A stretch of DNA of 37,387 nucleotides, from NCBI GenBank assembly GCA_051649085.1, contig JBOFGK010000004.1:1-37387 (forward strand), in the 5' to 3' direction. The stretch comes from JBOFGK01 sp051649085 (lineage in GTDB: Bacteria > Bacillota_I > Bacilli_A > UBA3375). The notes beneath the pieces are model-generated. The model was not told where the DNA came from. It saw only the letters and a program-made list of their open reading frames with translations, and ran no database searches. The translations under genes were made by a program, and so were the position numbers. Positions within the stretch are counted from its first letter, which is position 1, and each line of letters opens with the position of its first letter. Shown piece by piece: positions 15,462 to 24,255 of the stretch.

Positions 15462-16457
15462 TTAGAATAAAAGAATGAGTAAAGCTATTAAAAGAGTATA
15501 TGAAATGATAAGGTTGAAAATGAAAGCAACTTTGAAAATTTTCCTTAATGGTTTTGCAGAATAATCGGGTATGTTGTCTAAGTCTAAATTATTCATTTTG
15601 CTAAGCATTTGTTCTTCAGAGTAGATGCTTGAGAGATGACCTGGTGAATCAGACAAAAAGTGCTGAGCAAATGGAAAATAAACAGCAAATTCAGGTTGTG
15701 CTTTAAATAAGTTTGGATACCAAGAGTTTACATCAATTTCAGTTGATGACATAGGGATAGAGTAGCCAGAAATAACTTCTTTTGGGTCGAACATTAGTGA
15801 AAATACCTCAGCGGAATTATTAGAAATTTCTCGACCATAACCAATTGATAAATTCCCTTCAAGCCATAACTCATAGGATAAATTTTTACGTTTTGCAGTT
15901 TTAGTATTAGCATTTACAATTAAACTACGATTTAACTTTTTGTTGTCAATATCAACAATTATATTGCCATCAAAATCGGTTGTAAGAATTGCATTTTCAG
16001 TTGTAGAACTTACAAGTCCATTTGCTGCATCGTGACTAAGTGTATTTGTATCACAATCAATGATTACCCAACTTGTTAAATTACTGATGTTACTTTTGGC
16101 AATAATATTAACTTCAAGTCGTGTTCCATAGAAGGCACTTGTATGAAGATTATAGCATGTGAAAATGCAATAATATTTTGGTTCATCATCATCGAAAATT
16201 TTTGTTTTTATTAGTTCAAATCCATCAGGTAAGAGTTTTTGGGCATACTCAAGATCAATGATTTCATAACAAAGAAAAAAACTGTATGGTTCAACAACAA
16301 ACCCCATATATGGATTTTTATCAGCTGAACTTGTGATTATTTTCGTTTGTAATTTCTTAGGAACATATTTGTTTAGTGGGGCAATCGTTTGTAACGTTGC
16401 AATATCTTTAGGTGATATCATTTGCTCAATTTTTTTAATGAATTTAAATTTTGACAT
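15462..16457 (-). CDS. Unknown protein with C-terminal membrane anchor
   Basis: 331 residues. About 1-300 are soluble and rich in beta-type sequence; residues about 308-331 form a single hydrophobic tail that ends the protein, so it is probably tail-anchored with the main part in the cytoplasm. There is no signal peptide. The segment LEYAQKLLPDGFELIKTKIF and the following beta run faintly recall the acetoacetate-decarboxylase-like/DUF2071 fold, but I see no catalytic lysine motif and would not assign it. RBS AAAGGAG is good, and an extended -10 (TGTTATAAT) lies about 60 bases upstream. Stands alone between tRNA-Leu and the cold-shock gene. Confidence 0.7.
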   Translation of the reverse strand: MSKFKFIKKIEQMISPKDIATLQTIAPLNKYVPKKLQTKIITSSADKNPYMGFVVEPYSFFLCYEIIDLEYAQKLLPDGFELIKTKIFDDDEPKYYCIFTCYNLHTSAFYGTRLEVNIIAKSNISNLTSWVIIDCDTNTLSHDAANGLVSSTTENAILTTDFDGNIIVDIDNKKLNRSLIVNANTKTAKRKNLSYELWLEGNLSIGYGREISNNSAEVFSLMFDPKEVISGYSIPMSSTEIDVNSWYPNLFKAQPEFAVYFPFAQHFLSDSPGHLSSIYSEEQMLSKMNNLDLDNIPDYSAKPLRKIFKVAFIFNLIISYTLLIALLILLF

Positions 16458-16587
16458 GTAACTCCTTTATATTAATTTGTCTATAACTTTTATATCGAAT
16501 GTATATATAAGTATTATAACAAATTTTTGAAAGCAATGGAATATACATGTGTTGGAAGTAGAAAATAATGAAGAAAAGCTGAGCTTA

Positions 16588-16616
16588 ATAAAAAAAAAGA
16601 CCCTAAAGGGTCTTTG
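16588..16616 (-). terminator. Intrinsic terminator of the cold-shock gene
   Basis: Minus-strand AAAGACCC/GGGTCTTT hairpin with a TTTA loop followed by about ten T, 20 bases after the csp stop. Confidence 0.9.
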
Positions 16617-16634
16617 ATTTGTAGTTTGAATTGA

Positions 16635-16832
16635 CTATCCTTTACGAACGTTAATTGCTTGTAAACCACGGTCAGTTTCTTCTACATCAAACTCTACAGC
16701 TTGGTTTTCTTCAAGAGATTTGTATCCATCTTCTTGAATGTTAGAGAAGTGTACAAATAAATCTTGGTTATCATCACTAGTGATAAATCCAAAACCTTTC
16801 TCTGAGTTGAACCATTTTACTTTTCCTTGCAT
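16635..16832 (-). CDS. csp: Cold-shock protein (CspA family)
   Basis: Single-stranded nucleic-acid-binding beta barrel of 65 residues that acts as an RNA chaperone. It has the two RNA-binding motifs KGFGFIT (RNP1) and LFVHFS (RNP2) and the usual opening GKVKWFN. RBS CGGAGGAAA, and a leader of some tens of bases before it, as is common for csp mRNAs. It diverges from the thioredoxin-like gene at 16979. Confidence 0.95.
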   Translation of the reverse strand: MQGKVKWFNSEKGFGFITSDDNQDLFVHFSNIQEDGYKSLEENQAVEFDVEETDRGLQAINVRKG

Positions 16833-16978
16833 ATTGTGTTTCCTCCGAAATTCTTATTATATATATTAACAAATGTATTATATTGATAATCCAGAAATTA
16901 AATATACAATAAAAGTATAACATAAAATATGAATGAATTGTGAAAATATGTTATAATATTTTATGAAAGGTAGGTCAA

Positions 16979-17413
16979 ATGAAGAAACTTATAATAATTT
17001 TAGTTGTTTTAATAGCATTTTTTGGAGGAATTCTTGGTTATGCCTATATGGGTGGAATAACAGATTCTGTTGGAACAGAAATTCCTTCAAACGAGATTTC
17101 TACACAAAAAGAGTCGGAATACTACGTGTACTTTTATCAACCAACATGTAAATATTGTATCTTAGCTAAGCCGGCTATGACTCAATTTTCAGAAGACGAA
17201 ACAGCGGCTGGAAAGCCTGTATATATAGTAGATTTATCGCTATCGAAAAACAGTAAAGTTTTCACAAGTGAAGAAGATTTTTCTGATATAAGTGGTGATA
17301 ACTATAAAGTTATTGGAACACCAACTTTAATTAAAGTTAAAGATGGGAAATTTGAAAGAAAAGTTGAAATGGAAGAAGTATTCCAAAAGTATCCTGAATT
17401 AAGACCAGAATAG
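16979..17413 (+). CDS. Membrane-anchored thioredoxin-like protein
   Basis: 144 residues. Residues 4-24 form a membrane anchor; the rest is a thioredoxin-fold domain facing outside, with the redox motif PTCKYC (Cys57, Cys60) and the cis-proline GTPTLI (Pro115). It would form, break or shuffle disulphides, or reduce a partner, on the outer face of the membrane. The CKYC pair is not a classic CGPC, so its direction cannot be stated. Start: AAAGGTAGG seven bases upstream; an extended -10 (TGTTATAAT, 16952-16957) lies before it. It is the first gene of the long rightward run and 26 bases before yvcK. Confidence 0.85.
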   Translation: MKKLIIILVVLIAFFGGILGYAYMGGITDSVGTEIPSNEISTQKESEYYVYFYQPTCKYCILAKPAMTQFSEDETAAGKPVYIVDLSLSKNSKVFTSEEDFSDISGDNYKVIGTPTLIKVKDGKFERKVEMEEVFQKYPELRPE

Positions 17414-17439
17414 GATTGGATGTATAGAAAAGGAAAGTC

Positions 17440-18378
17440 ATGAAAAAAGTTGTTACAATTGGTGGTGGAACAGGTCTTTCATCACTTCTAAGAGGTGTGA
17501 AGCTTCTTAAAGTTGATATTTCAGTAATTGTTGCAATTTCTGATAATGGTGGTTCAACAGGGAAAATTAGAAACTATTATGATATCCCAGCACCTGGAGA
17601 CTTGAGAAGAGCTGTCTTAGCTTTATCACAAGAACATGAAATTGAAAAATTAATGAATTATCGCTTTGATAATCAGTTAGATCACCATACTGTTGGTAAC
17701 TTGATTTTAACAGCCCTTGTAGATATCTATGGTGATATGAATATTGCAGTGAAAAAATATGGTGAACTTTTAAATGTAAAGCACCGTATTTTTCCAGTGA
17801 CAAGTGAATCTATTCACTTAAAAGCACAAATGGAAGACGGGTCTTTTATAATGGGAGAAACAGATATTACTAAAAGCCCTTTGGCAATTAATCAAGTTTT
17901 TTACGAAGATAATCCGCGAATTAATCCGGAAATTATCGATGTAATTGAAAATGCGGACTACATAATTTTAAGTAGTGGTTCACTTTTTACTTCAATTATT
18001 GCTAATCTTGTCTTTAAAGAAATGCGTGAAGCAATTGCAAGATCAAAAGCCAAAATTGTTTATATCGCTAATATTTTGACAGAAGCAGGTGAAACGGATG
18101 ATTATAAATTAAGTGATCATATCACTCAAATTAATAAGCATTTAATTTCTGCAAAAGTTGACTACGTACTTGCCAATAACAATTATAGTGCGGAAGACAC
18201 ATTGATTGATGAATATCGTCAAGAGAAAGCTAAATGTGTTCGAATTGATAATTTTGTTAAGAAGTTAGATGTTCAAGTAATTGAAAATAATTATGTTGAT
18301 TTTACGAAAAATGGTCATATTCGACATAAAATTCCACATTTACTTGTTGACTTACTTGAATTGATGGAAAGAGAGTAG
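17440..18378 (+). CDS. yvcK: YvcK/CofD-like protein (gluconeogenesis factor)
   Basis: Binds UDP-sugars and controls carbon allocation to the cell wall in Bacillus. Its 312 residues open with the nucleotide-binding GGGTGLSSLLRG (7-18); DNGGSTGKIR (about 38-47) and PGDLRRAV are further signatures. It lacks the usual partners: in most Bacillota it lies between rapZ and whiA, neither of which is here. It follows the thioredoxin-like gene and almost touches the next gene (one base gap). Confidence 0.9.
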   Translation: MKKVVTIGGGTGLSSLLRGVKLLKVDISVIVAISDNGGSTGKIRNYYDIPAPGDLRRAVLALSQEHEIEKLMNYRFDNQLDHHTVGNLILTALVDIYGDMNIAVKKYGELLNVKHRIFPVTSESIHLKAQMEDGSFIMGETDITKSPLAINQVFYEDNPRINPEIIDVIENADYIILSSGSLFTSIIANLVFKEMREAIARSKAKIVYIANILTEAGETDDYKLSDHITQINKHLISAKVDYVLANNNYSAEDTLIDEYRQEKAKCVRIDNFVKKLDVQVIENNYVDFTKNGHIRHKIPHLLVDLLELMERE

Positions 18379-18379
18379 A

Positions 18380-19612
18380 ATGAGCAATATAATTACAAGT
18401 GAAAAAATTTTAGAAGACGCATATAATAATGCTTTTCTAGCACTTGAAAAAAATGATTTTCGTAAGGCAGAAGCCTTATTTAAGTTTGTTACAGAGTATA
18501 CGAAAAATTATGATGAAGTTATGGTTGATTATGGATATATAATAATTTACACAAACACTCGTCGTGTTGATATGGCGATTGAATTATGTAAAAAATTACT
18601 TGCTAATCCAAACACGGTCGGTGAATTAAGAACTGTTGTTGAAGAAATAAAAAATCAACTTGAACCAGTTGCTCCAAATCCAGCTAGAAATGTACAAAAT
18701 ATAAGTAATGAAGAAATTCAAGAACGTGAACAATCATCAGGTTTGAAAACTGAACAATTAATGGATGTTTTAGAAGTATTTGAGCTAGTTCATGACGAAA
18801 TTATCGAACTTGGTTTAACTAAAAATCAACTCAAAAATATTGCGAAATGTTTTGAGGAAGACTCACGAATAAGTGCGATTACAAGTATGTTTTTCTCAGA
18901 TGATTCGATCGAGATGCAAAAACATTATGCAGAAGATTTTTTTCAAATTCATGAGATTTTTTTAAGTGCAGAAACTTTTCAAACGATGTATTCAAATTTT
19001 GAAAAAAAGTTTGTTCAAAACAAAGAAAAAATAGATCCTCAACGTCTTGCTGATTTAACATTTTATTTTGAGAATTTTCGGGATGAACTTTTATTTTATT
19101 TAATTTTGCATAAACGTGGACTTTTGAGTAAAATGCTCATAAATGAGCATTTGCCAAACACAACAATATCGTTTATTTTATACAAATATTATCAGTTATA
19201 TGATTTAAAAGTAATTGGTAATTTATCGCTACAATTTAAAACAAATGCAAATACGCAAGCAAATGATAAAATTGGAACAATGATTTCTTTCTTTGAGGAA
19301 AAGGTTTCGGGTCAATTTTCAGATAAACTTTATGAAATATATCAACCTTTTGCAAAAAAAATAACGGAAGATGTTATAATAGAAATGATGGAATGTTTCA
19401 ACGATCTTTGCGAGCGAACATTTCCATATGTTTTGTGGAATAATGAAGAAGAATTACTGCGCTTTACATGTGCAATTGGCTACTATGTAAGTGAGCTTGC
19501 TTTTGGTCAAAATCTTGATGAAGAAATTGAAATGATGTTCAAACTTGATCGAGAACAAATAAAAAAAGAAATTAGATTTGTGGACATGATGATTTCACTA
19601 ATCGAATATTAG
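18380..19612 (+). CDS. Unknown protein with TPR-like N-terminus
   Basis: 410 residues, cytoplasmic by sequence (no signal or membrane segment). Residues 10-95 look like helical hairpins of a TPR-like kind (NAFLALEKNDFRKAEALFKF then DMAIELCKKLLANPN). A proline/Gln-rich linker follows at about 108-125, and then a long all-helical part rich in Phe and acid residues with no motif I know. TPR-like repeats usually bind proteins; its place between yvcK and tig hints at a housekeeping link, but no role can be given. Start is one base after the yvcK stop, RBS GAGAG inside yvcK. Confidence 0.75.
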   Translation: MSNIITSEKILEDAYNNAFLALEKNDFRKAEALFKFVTEYTKNYDEVMVDYGYIIIYTNTRRVDMAIELCKKLLANPNTVGELRTVVEEIKNQLEPVAPNPARNVQNISNEEIQEREQSSGLKTEQLMDVLEVFELVHDEIIELGLTKNQLKNIAKCFEEDSRISAITSMFFSDDSIEMQKHYAEDFFQIHEIFLSAETFQTMYSNFEKKFVQNKEKIDPQRLADLTFYFENFRDELLFYLILHKRGLLSKMLINEHLPNTTISFILYKYYQLYDLKVIGNLSLQFKTNANTQANDKIGTMISFFEEKVSGQFSDKLYEIYQPFAKKITEDVIIEMMECFNDLCERTFPYVLWNNEEELLRFTCAIGYYVSELAFGQNLDEEIEMMFKLDREQIKKEIRFVDMMISLIEY

Positions 19613-19620
19613 GAGAAGAA

Positions 19621-20907
19621 ATGAATTTAAATGTAGAAAAAGAATTAGATGGTGTAGTAAAGTTTTCAATTGAGTTAACAAATGATGAGGTAACACCATT
19701 TTACGATCAAGCATTCGAAGAAGAAGTGAAAAATGTTAAAGAAGATGGTTTCAGACCAGGAAAAATGCCAAAAGCAATCTTCATGAAAAAATATGGTAAA
19801 GAATCATTAAATGGAACAGTAATTGATATGATTTTAAATGCAGTTTATCCAAAAGTTGTTGAAGAAAATAAAATTGACGTAGCAGTAATGCCTGATTTTG
19901 ACTTTGCAACAATGCAATTAGATGAAGAAAATGGATTTAAAGTTGAGGGAACAGTTGCTGTTATGCCAAAAGCAAATGTTGATGGTTTTGAAGAAATCAT
20001 TAAAAGTGTTGAACTTGAAGAAGTAGCAGTTGCTGATGTTGATGTTGATTTAGAAATTTCTAAATTATTAGAATCAAAAGCGTCATTAGTTTTAAAAGAA
20101 GGAGAAGATTCAGTTTTCGGAGATACAGCAATTTTTGATTTCGAAGGATTTATTGATGGGACTCCATTTGAAGGTGGAACTGCTGCAAATCATGAATTAG
20201 TGTTAGGAAGTGGTCAATTCATTCCAGGATTCGAAGAGCAATTAGTTGGACTTCAAGCACCAGCACAAATTGACGTTGAAGTAAATTTTCCAGAAGATTA
20301 CCATGCTGAAGAATTAAAAGGAAAACCAGCTGTTTTTAAATGTACAGTTCATGAATTCAAAACTAAAGTTACACCGGAACTTACAGTTGATGTTTTAGCT
20401 GAAATTACTGAGTACGAAGCAAAAACTGAAGAAGAGTTACGTGAAAAAGTAGAAGCAAAATTACTTGAAGTAAAAACAAATGAAGCAGAAGGTAAAAGAG
20501 TAACTGAAATTTTCACAAAAATAATTGAAAGTGCTGGATTTACTGTTGCCCAACCAATTATTAAAGCAGAAACGGATCAACAAGTTGAACAATTTAAACG
20601 TCAAGTTTCACAATTTGGAATGGACTTTGATACATATTTAGGAATGATGCAAATGACTGAAGAGGCATTACGTGCAGATATGGATCAACAATCTAAACGT
20701 AAAGTTGAAGAAATTATCGTTCTAGATGCAATTATTGAAAATAAAAAAATCGTCGCTACTGATGAGGAAATCGATGCAAAAGCGGCTGAACTTGCAACAG
20801 CTCACAACATCACTGTTGATGAAGTAATTACACAAATTGGTGGACGTGATCGTCTAGCTCGTGAAGTTCAGTATTCAAATGCATTTAGCCTAATTAGTGG
20901 AAAATAA
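19621..20907 (+). CDS. tig: Trigger factor, ribosome-associated chaperone
   Basis: Peptidyl-prolyl isomerase/chaperone that binds nascent chains at the ribosome exit. The 428-residue protein has the N-terminal ribosome-binding signature FRPGKMPKAI (about 45-54; the family form is GFRxGKxP), an FKBP-like domain at about 150-240 (GDTAIFDFEGFIDG ... GSGQFIPGFEEQL) and a helical C-terminal arm. RBS AGGAGAAG just upstream; start nine bases after the preceding stop. clpX follows, as is common. Confidence 0.95.
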   Translation: MNLNVEKELDGVVKFSIELTNDEVTPFYDQAFEEEVKNVKEDGFRPGKMPKAIFMKKYGKESLNGTVIDMILNAVYPKVVEENKIDVAVMPDFDFATMQLDEENGFKVEGTVAVMPKANVDGFEEIIKSVELEEVAVADVDVDLEISKLLESKASLVLKEGEDSVFGDTAIFDFEGFIDGTPFEGGTAANHELVLGSGQFIPGFEEQLVGLQAPAQIDVEVNFPEDYHAEELKGKPAVFKCTVHEFKTKVTPELTVDVLAEITEYEAKTEEELREKVEAKLLEVKTNEAEGKRVTEIFTKIIESAGFTVAQPIIKAETDQQVEQFKRQVSQFGMDFDTYLGMMQMTEEALRADMDQQSKRKVEEIIVLDAIIENKKIVATDEEIDAKAAELATAHNITVDEVITQIGGRDRLAREVQYSNAFSLISGK

Positions 20908-20918
20908 TAAGGAGAAAC

Positions 20919-22133
20919 ATGGCAGTTGAAGTAAAATATTGTTCATTTTGTGGTAAAGACCAAAAAAATGTCAAACATCTGGTAGCAGGAGTTGGAGTTT
21001 TCATTTGTGATACTTGTGTAATGAATGCTGATACAGCACTTAAATTGCAAAGACAAGAACAATTTACAGATTTTTCACTTGATCTTGAAAAAATGAAACC
21101 GGAAAACTTGAAATTAGAACTAGATAAATATGTAATTGGTCAAGAATTTGCTAAACGTGTGTTATCAGTTGCAGTCTATAATCACTACAAACGTTTGATT
21201 GTAAGCAATGATGATGATGTTGAATTAAACAAAAATAATGTTTTACTTTTAGGTCCAACTGGAAGTGGTAAAACATTACTAGCAAAAACTTTAGCACAAT
21301 TACTAAATTTACCATTTGCAATTGCTGATGCAACATCACTTACAGAAGCCGGTTATGTGGGAGATGATGTTGAAACAATTATTACACGCTTAATCGATAA
21401 CGCTGGTGGAGATATTGAACTTGCGCAAAAAGGAATTATTTATATCGATGAAATTGATAAAATAGCTCGTAAAGGGAATTCAATGTCAATTACTAGAGAT
21501 GTTTCTGGTGAAGGAGTTCAACAAGCTTTACTAAAAATAATTGAAGGTACAGAAGCGTCAGTCCCTTTACAAATGGGTAGAAAAAATCCCAATGCAGAAC
21601 AAGTTAAAGTTGATACGAGTAATATTTTATTTATTGTTGGTGGGGCATTTCCAGGAATGGATGAAATTATTAAAAAGCGATTCAAAAACTATAAAGTTGG
21701 ATTTGATTTAAAAAACGAAACGAAAATAATGGAGTACGAAACTGTGTTGCATAACATTGATGCAATGGATGTAGTAGAATACGGTTTGATTCCTGAATTT
21801 GTCGGAAGAATTAGTAATATTGCACCACTTGATCAATTAACAGAACAAGATTTGTGTAATATTTTAACTGAACCGAAAAATGCATTAATCAAACAATATG
21901 AAAAATTATTTTCGATGGATGATGTTAAAATCAAATTCGATAAAGAAGCGATTCAAGCAATTGCTAAAATTGCGTTAGAGCGTGGGACAGGTGCCCGTGG
22001 ACTTGGATCGATTATTGAAAAGACAATGCTTGATTTGATGTATGAAGTACCGACTAATAAAAAAATTAAGCAGATTAGAATTGATAAAAATGTAATTACC
22101 AAAAAAGAAAAACCGAAAGTAGTCGAAAAATGA
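20919..22133 (+). CDS. clpX: ATP-dependent Clp protease ATP-binding subunit ClpX
   Basis: AAA+ unfoldase that feeds tagged substrates to ClpP. It has the zinc finger CSFC...CDTC (Cys8, 11, 30, 33), Walker A GPTGSGKT, Walker B IIYIDEID, and sensor 2 GTGARGLGS. YKVGF provides the ClpP-docking loop (IGF in E. coli, LGF or VGF elsewhere), so a ClpP partner is expected although its gene is not in the window. 404 residues, slightly short for the family, mainly a short tail. RBS AAGGAG; four-base overlap with engB. Confidence 0.96.
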   Translation: MAVEVKYCSFCGKDQKNVKHLVAGVGVFICDTCVMNADTALKLQRQEQFTDFSLDLEKMKPENLKLELDKYVIGQEFAKRVLSVAVYNHYKRLIVSNDDDVELNKNNVLLLGPTGSGKTLLAKTLAQLLNLPFAIADATSLTEAGYVGDDVETIITRLIDNAGGDIELAQKGIIYIDEIDKIARKGNSMSITRDVSGEGVQQALLKIIEGTEASVPLQMGRKNPNAEQVKVDTSNILFIVGGAFPGMDEIIKKRFKNYKVGFDLKNETKIMEYETVLHNIDAMDVVEYGLIPEFVGRISNIAPLDQLTEQDLCNILTEPKNALIKQYEKLFSMDDVKIKFDKEAIQAIAKIALERGTGARGLGSIIEKTMLDLMYEVPTNKKIKQIRIDKNVITKKEKPKVVEK

Positions 22134-22738
22134 TAAATGTCCAAAATTCAAAATTTCTTTTAAGTGCAGTAACAGAAGCACACTATCCTAAACACGACCA
22201 AGTAGAAGTAATTCTGCTTGGTCGTAGTAATGTAGGGAAATCAACTTTTATAAATACTTTTTGTAGAAGAAAGCAATTAGCAAAAACTTCATCAAAACCT
22301 GGAAAAACACAATTATTAAACTTTTTTGAAATAAACGATGAACTTGTGTTTGTCGATGTACCTGGATATGGGTATGCAAAAGTTTCAAAAAAACAACGTG
22401 AAGAATTTGGTGCAATGATCGAAGAATATTTAACAACTCGTGCAAATTTAAAATTTGCCTGTTTGTTAATTGATTTTAAAGTAGGTCCTACAGAAGATGA
22501 TCAATTAATGTATACATATTTAAAGCATCTTGATTTACCTGTACTTGTCGTGGCAACAAAATTAGATAAAATAAAAAAGTCAGCTCGAACTAAACAAGAA
22601 AATATGATTAAGCAAAAATTAATGTTTTCAGCTGTTGATCAGTTTGTAACGTGTTCTGCTGAAGATTTCAATACATACATTAAAGTATATAATACATTTG
22701 AAGAAATGCTTGTAAAAGGATATGAGGAGTCAGTGTAA
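22130..22738 (+). CDS. engB: Ribosome-biogenesis GTPase EngB/YsxC
   Basis: GTPase needed for assembly of the large ribosomal subunit. Motifs: G1 GRSNVGKST, G2 around KPGKTQ, G3 DVPGYG and G4 TKLDK; 202 residues, normal. The start overlaps the clpX stop (ATGA) and the stop is followed at once by the next start, so it is translated in the same operon. The clpX-engB order is conserved in Bacilli. Confidence 0.95.
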   Translation: MINVQNSKFLLSAVTEAHYPKHDQVEVILLGRSNVGKSTFINTFCRRKQLAKTSSKPGKTQLLNFFEINDELVFVDVPGYGYAKVSKKQREEFGAMIEEYLTTRANLKFACLLIDFKVGPTEDDQLMYTYLKHLDLPVLVVATKLDKIKKSARTKQENMIKQKLMFSAVDQFVTCSAEDFNTYIKVYNTFEEMLVKGYEESV

Positions 22739-23338
22739 ATGAGTTATAATTTAGAACAAATAAAAGCATACGCTATGACCAATAATGTTCCGATAATTAA
22801 TGATGATGGACTTCAAACGGTGTTAAATGTGCTTAAAAACATTCCGCCAAAACGTGTTTTAGAAATTGGTACAGCGATTGGTTATTTTGCACTAAATTTA
22901 CATGAAAAATTTGGAGCAGAAATTGTTACGATTGAACGCAATCCGCAAATGTATGAACAAGCTAAAATTAATGTTCAAGCAGCGAAACTTGAAACTGAAA
23001 TCGAATTAATTTTTGCCGATGCTTTAGAAGTTGATGAAACAAAGCTTGGTAAATTTGATTTTATTTTCATTGATGCTGCTAAATCACAAAACATTAAATT
23101 TTTCGAAAAATACTCACCACTTTTAAAACAAGGTGGTTTAATTATTGTCGATAATTTAGCATTTCATGGTTTAACAACTAATCAAGATAACCAAAAACTT
23201 TCACGAAATCTTCGCCAAATGATGAGGAAAATAAACGACTTCATTGTATATATGAACAATCATCCAGATTATAGTTTTGAAATTTTACAAAACGGTGATG
23301 GTCTTGGAATAATTAGAGCAAAGGAGCAAAATGTCTAA
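22739..23338 (+). CDS. trmR: tRNA 5-hydroxyuridine methyltransferase (TrmR/YrrM)
   Basis: Class I SAM methyltransferase of the caffeoyl-CoA O-methyltransferase-like group, 199 residues. Motif I is EIGTAIGYFA (about 41-50); FDFIFIDAAK (about 105-114) holds the acidic/metal-binding region, and LIIVDNLAFHG follows. In Bacillus the orthologue YrrM/TrmR methylates ho5U34 to mo5U34 in tRNAs. The two genes behind it are the hydroxylation proteins, which supports this role over a general O-methyltransferase. Starts right at the engB stop, RBS GAGGAG inside engB; overlaps the next gene by eight bases. Confidence 0.85.
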   Translation: MSYNLEQIKAYAMTNNVPIINDDGLQTVLNVLKNIPPKRVLEIGTAIGYFALNLHEKFGAEIVTIERNPQMYEQAKINVQAAKLETEIELIFADALEVDETKLGKFDFIFIDAAKSQNIKFFEKYSPLLKQGGLIIVDNLAFHGLTTNQDNQKLSRNLRQMMRKINDFIVYMNNHPDYSFEILQNGDGLGIIRAKEQNV

Positions 23339-24245
23339 AGCTAATTTTTTAGTTACACCATTTGATTTAGCGCAAGTTGAATCATTTATAGAAAATTCTG
23401 AAGTTGCAGGAATTATTATTGGTAATAATAAATATGGACTTAGACTTGTTCGTAATTTTGAAATTGATGAAATTGAACAAGCAGTTGCACTTGCTCATAA
23501 ACAAAAAAAATTAATTTATGTTGCAGTGAATAAACTAATGCATCAACGGGATTTGATTGAAATAAATGATTATTTAATTAAACTTCACACAATTGGTGTT
23601 GATGGATTAATTTTTTCTGATTTAGGTGTTTTATATCTAGTAGATGAATTAAAGTTAGACTTTAAATTAATTTATAACACAGAAACGACAATTACCAATC
23701 AATATTTCACAGAATTTGCTGCGGAATTCGGAATTGAAACAGTTGATTTAGCTAAAGAAATTTCGCTTGAAGAAATTGCAGAAATTTGTGCTAATAAACA
23801 GTCGAAAGTTTTAATTAATATTCATTCTCATATTTATATGTATCAATCAGTTAGAAAATTAATTTCTAATTACGCTTCAGCAATTAATGAAGAAATTGAA
23901 CAAGAACAACCACTATTTTTGCATGATAATGAACGAAATACTTATTATCCAGTAATTGAAAATGAGCAAGGTACTCATATAATTGCGGCAAATGATTTAG
24001 CAACAATTAATCATTTAGATAAAATATTCGCAATAGATTTAGATTTTCAGAAGATTGATGGTTTTACGTATACGAAAACTCAGTATGCCGAAATTGTTAA
24101 TTTATATTTAAGCGCAAGTAAGTTAGTACAAACAGACTTAGTAGCTTATAATGAACAAAAACAGCAACTTTTAAAGCAGTTACAAGCACTTACACCAAAT
24201 AAAAAATATGGAGCTGGCTTTTTATTTAAAAAGACAGTATACTAG
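23331..24245 (+). CDS. trhP1: U32-family tRNA hydroxylation protein, TrhP1-like (YrrN)
   Basis: Peptidase U32-family protein of 304 residues, the first of a tandem pair. In Bacillus the pair YrrN/YrrO (TrhP1/TrhP2) makes 5-hydroxyuridine at tRNA position 34, apparently with an iron-sulphur cluster and prephenate. This one is the shorter, divergent partner and lacks the cysteine cluster that the next protein carries, in keeping with the TrhP1 pattern. RBS AAAGGAG in the end of trmR. Assigned largely on context and on weak N-terminal similarity to the next gene. Confidence 0.75.
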   Translation: MSKANFLVTPFDLAQVESFIENSEVAGIIIGNNKYGLRLVRNFEIDEIEQAVALAHKQKKLIYVAVNKLMHQRDLIEINDYLIKLHTIGVDGLIFSDLGVLYLVDELKLDFKLIYNTETTITNQYFTEFAAEFGIETVDLAKEISLEEIAEICANKQSKVLINIHSHIYMYQSVRKLISNYASAINEEIEQEQPLFLHDNERNTYYPVIENEQGTHIIAANDLATINHLDKIFAIDLDFQKIDGFTYTKTQYAEIVNLYLSASKLVQTDLVAYNEQKQQLLKQLQALTPNKKYGAGFLFKKTVY

Positions 24246-24255
24246 GAGGCAATTG

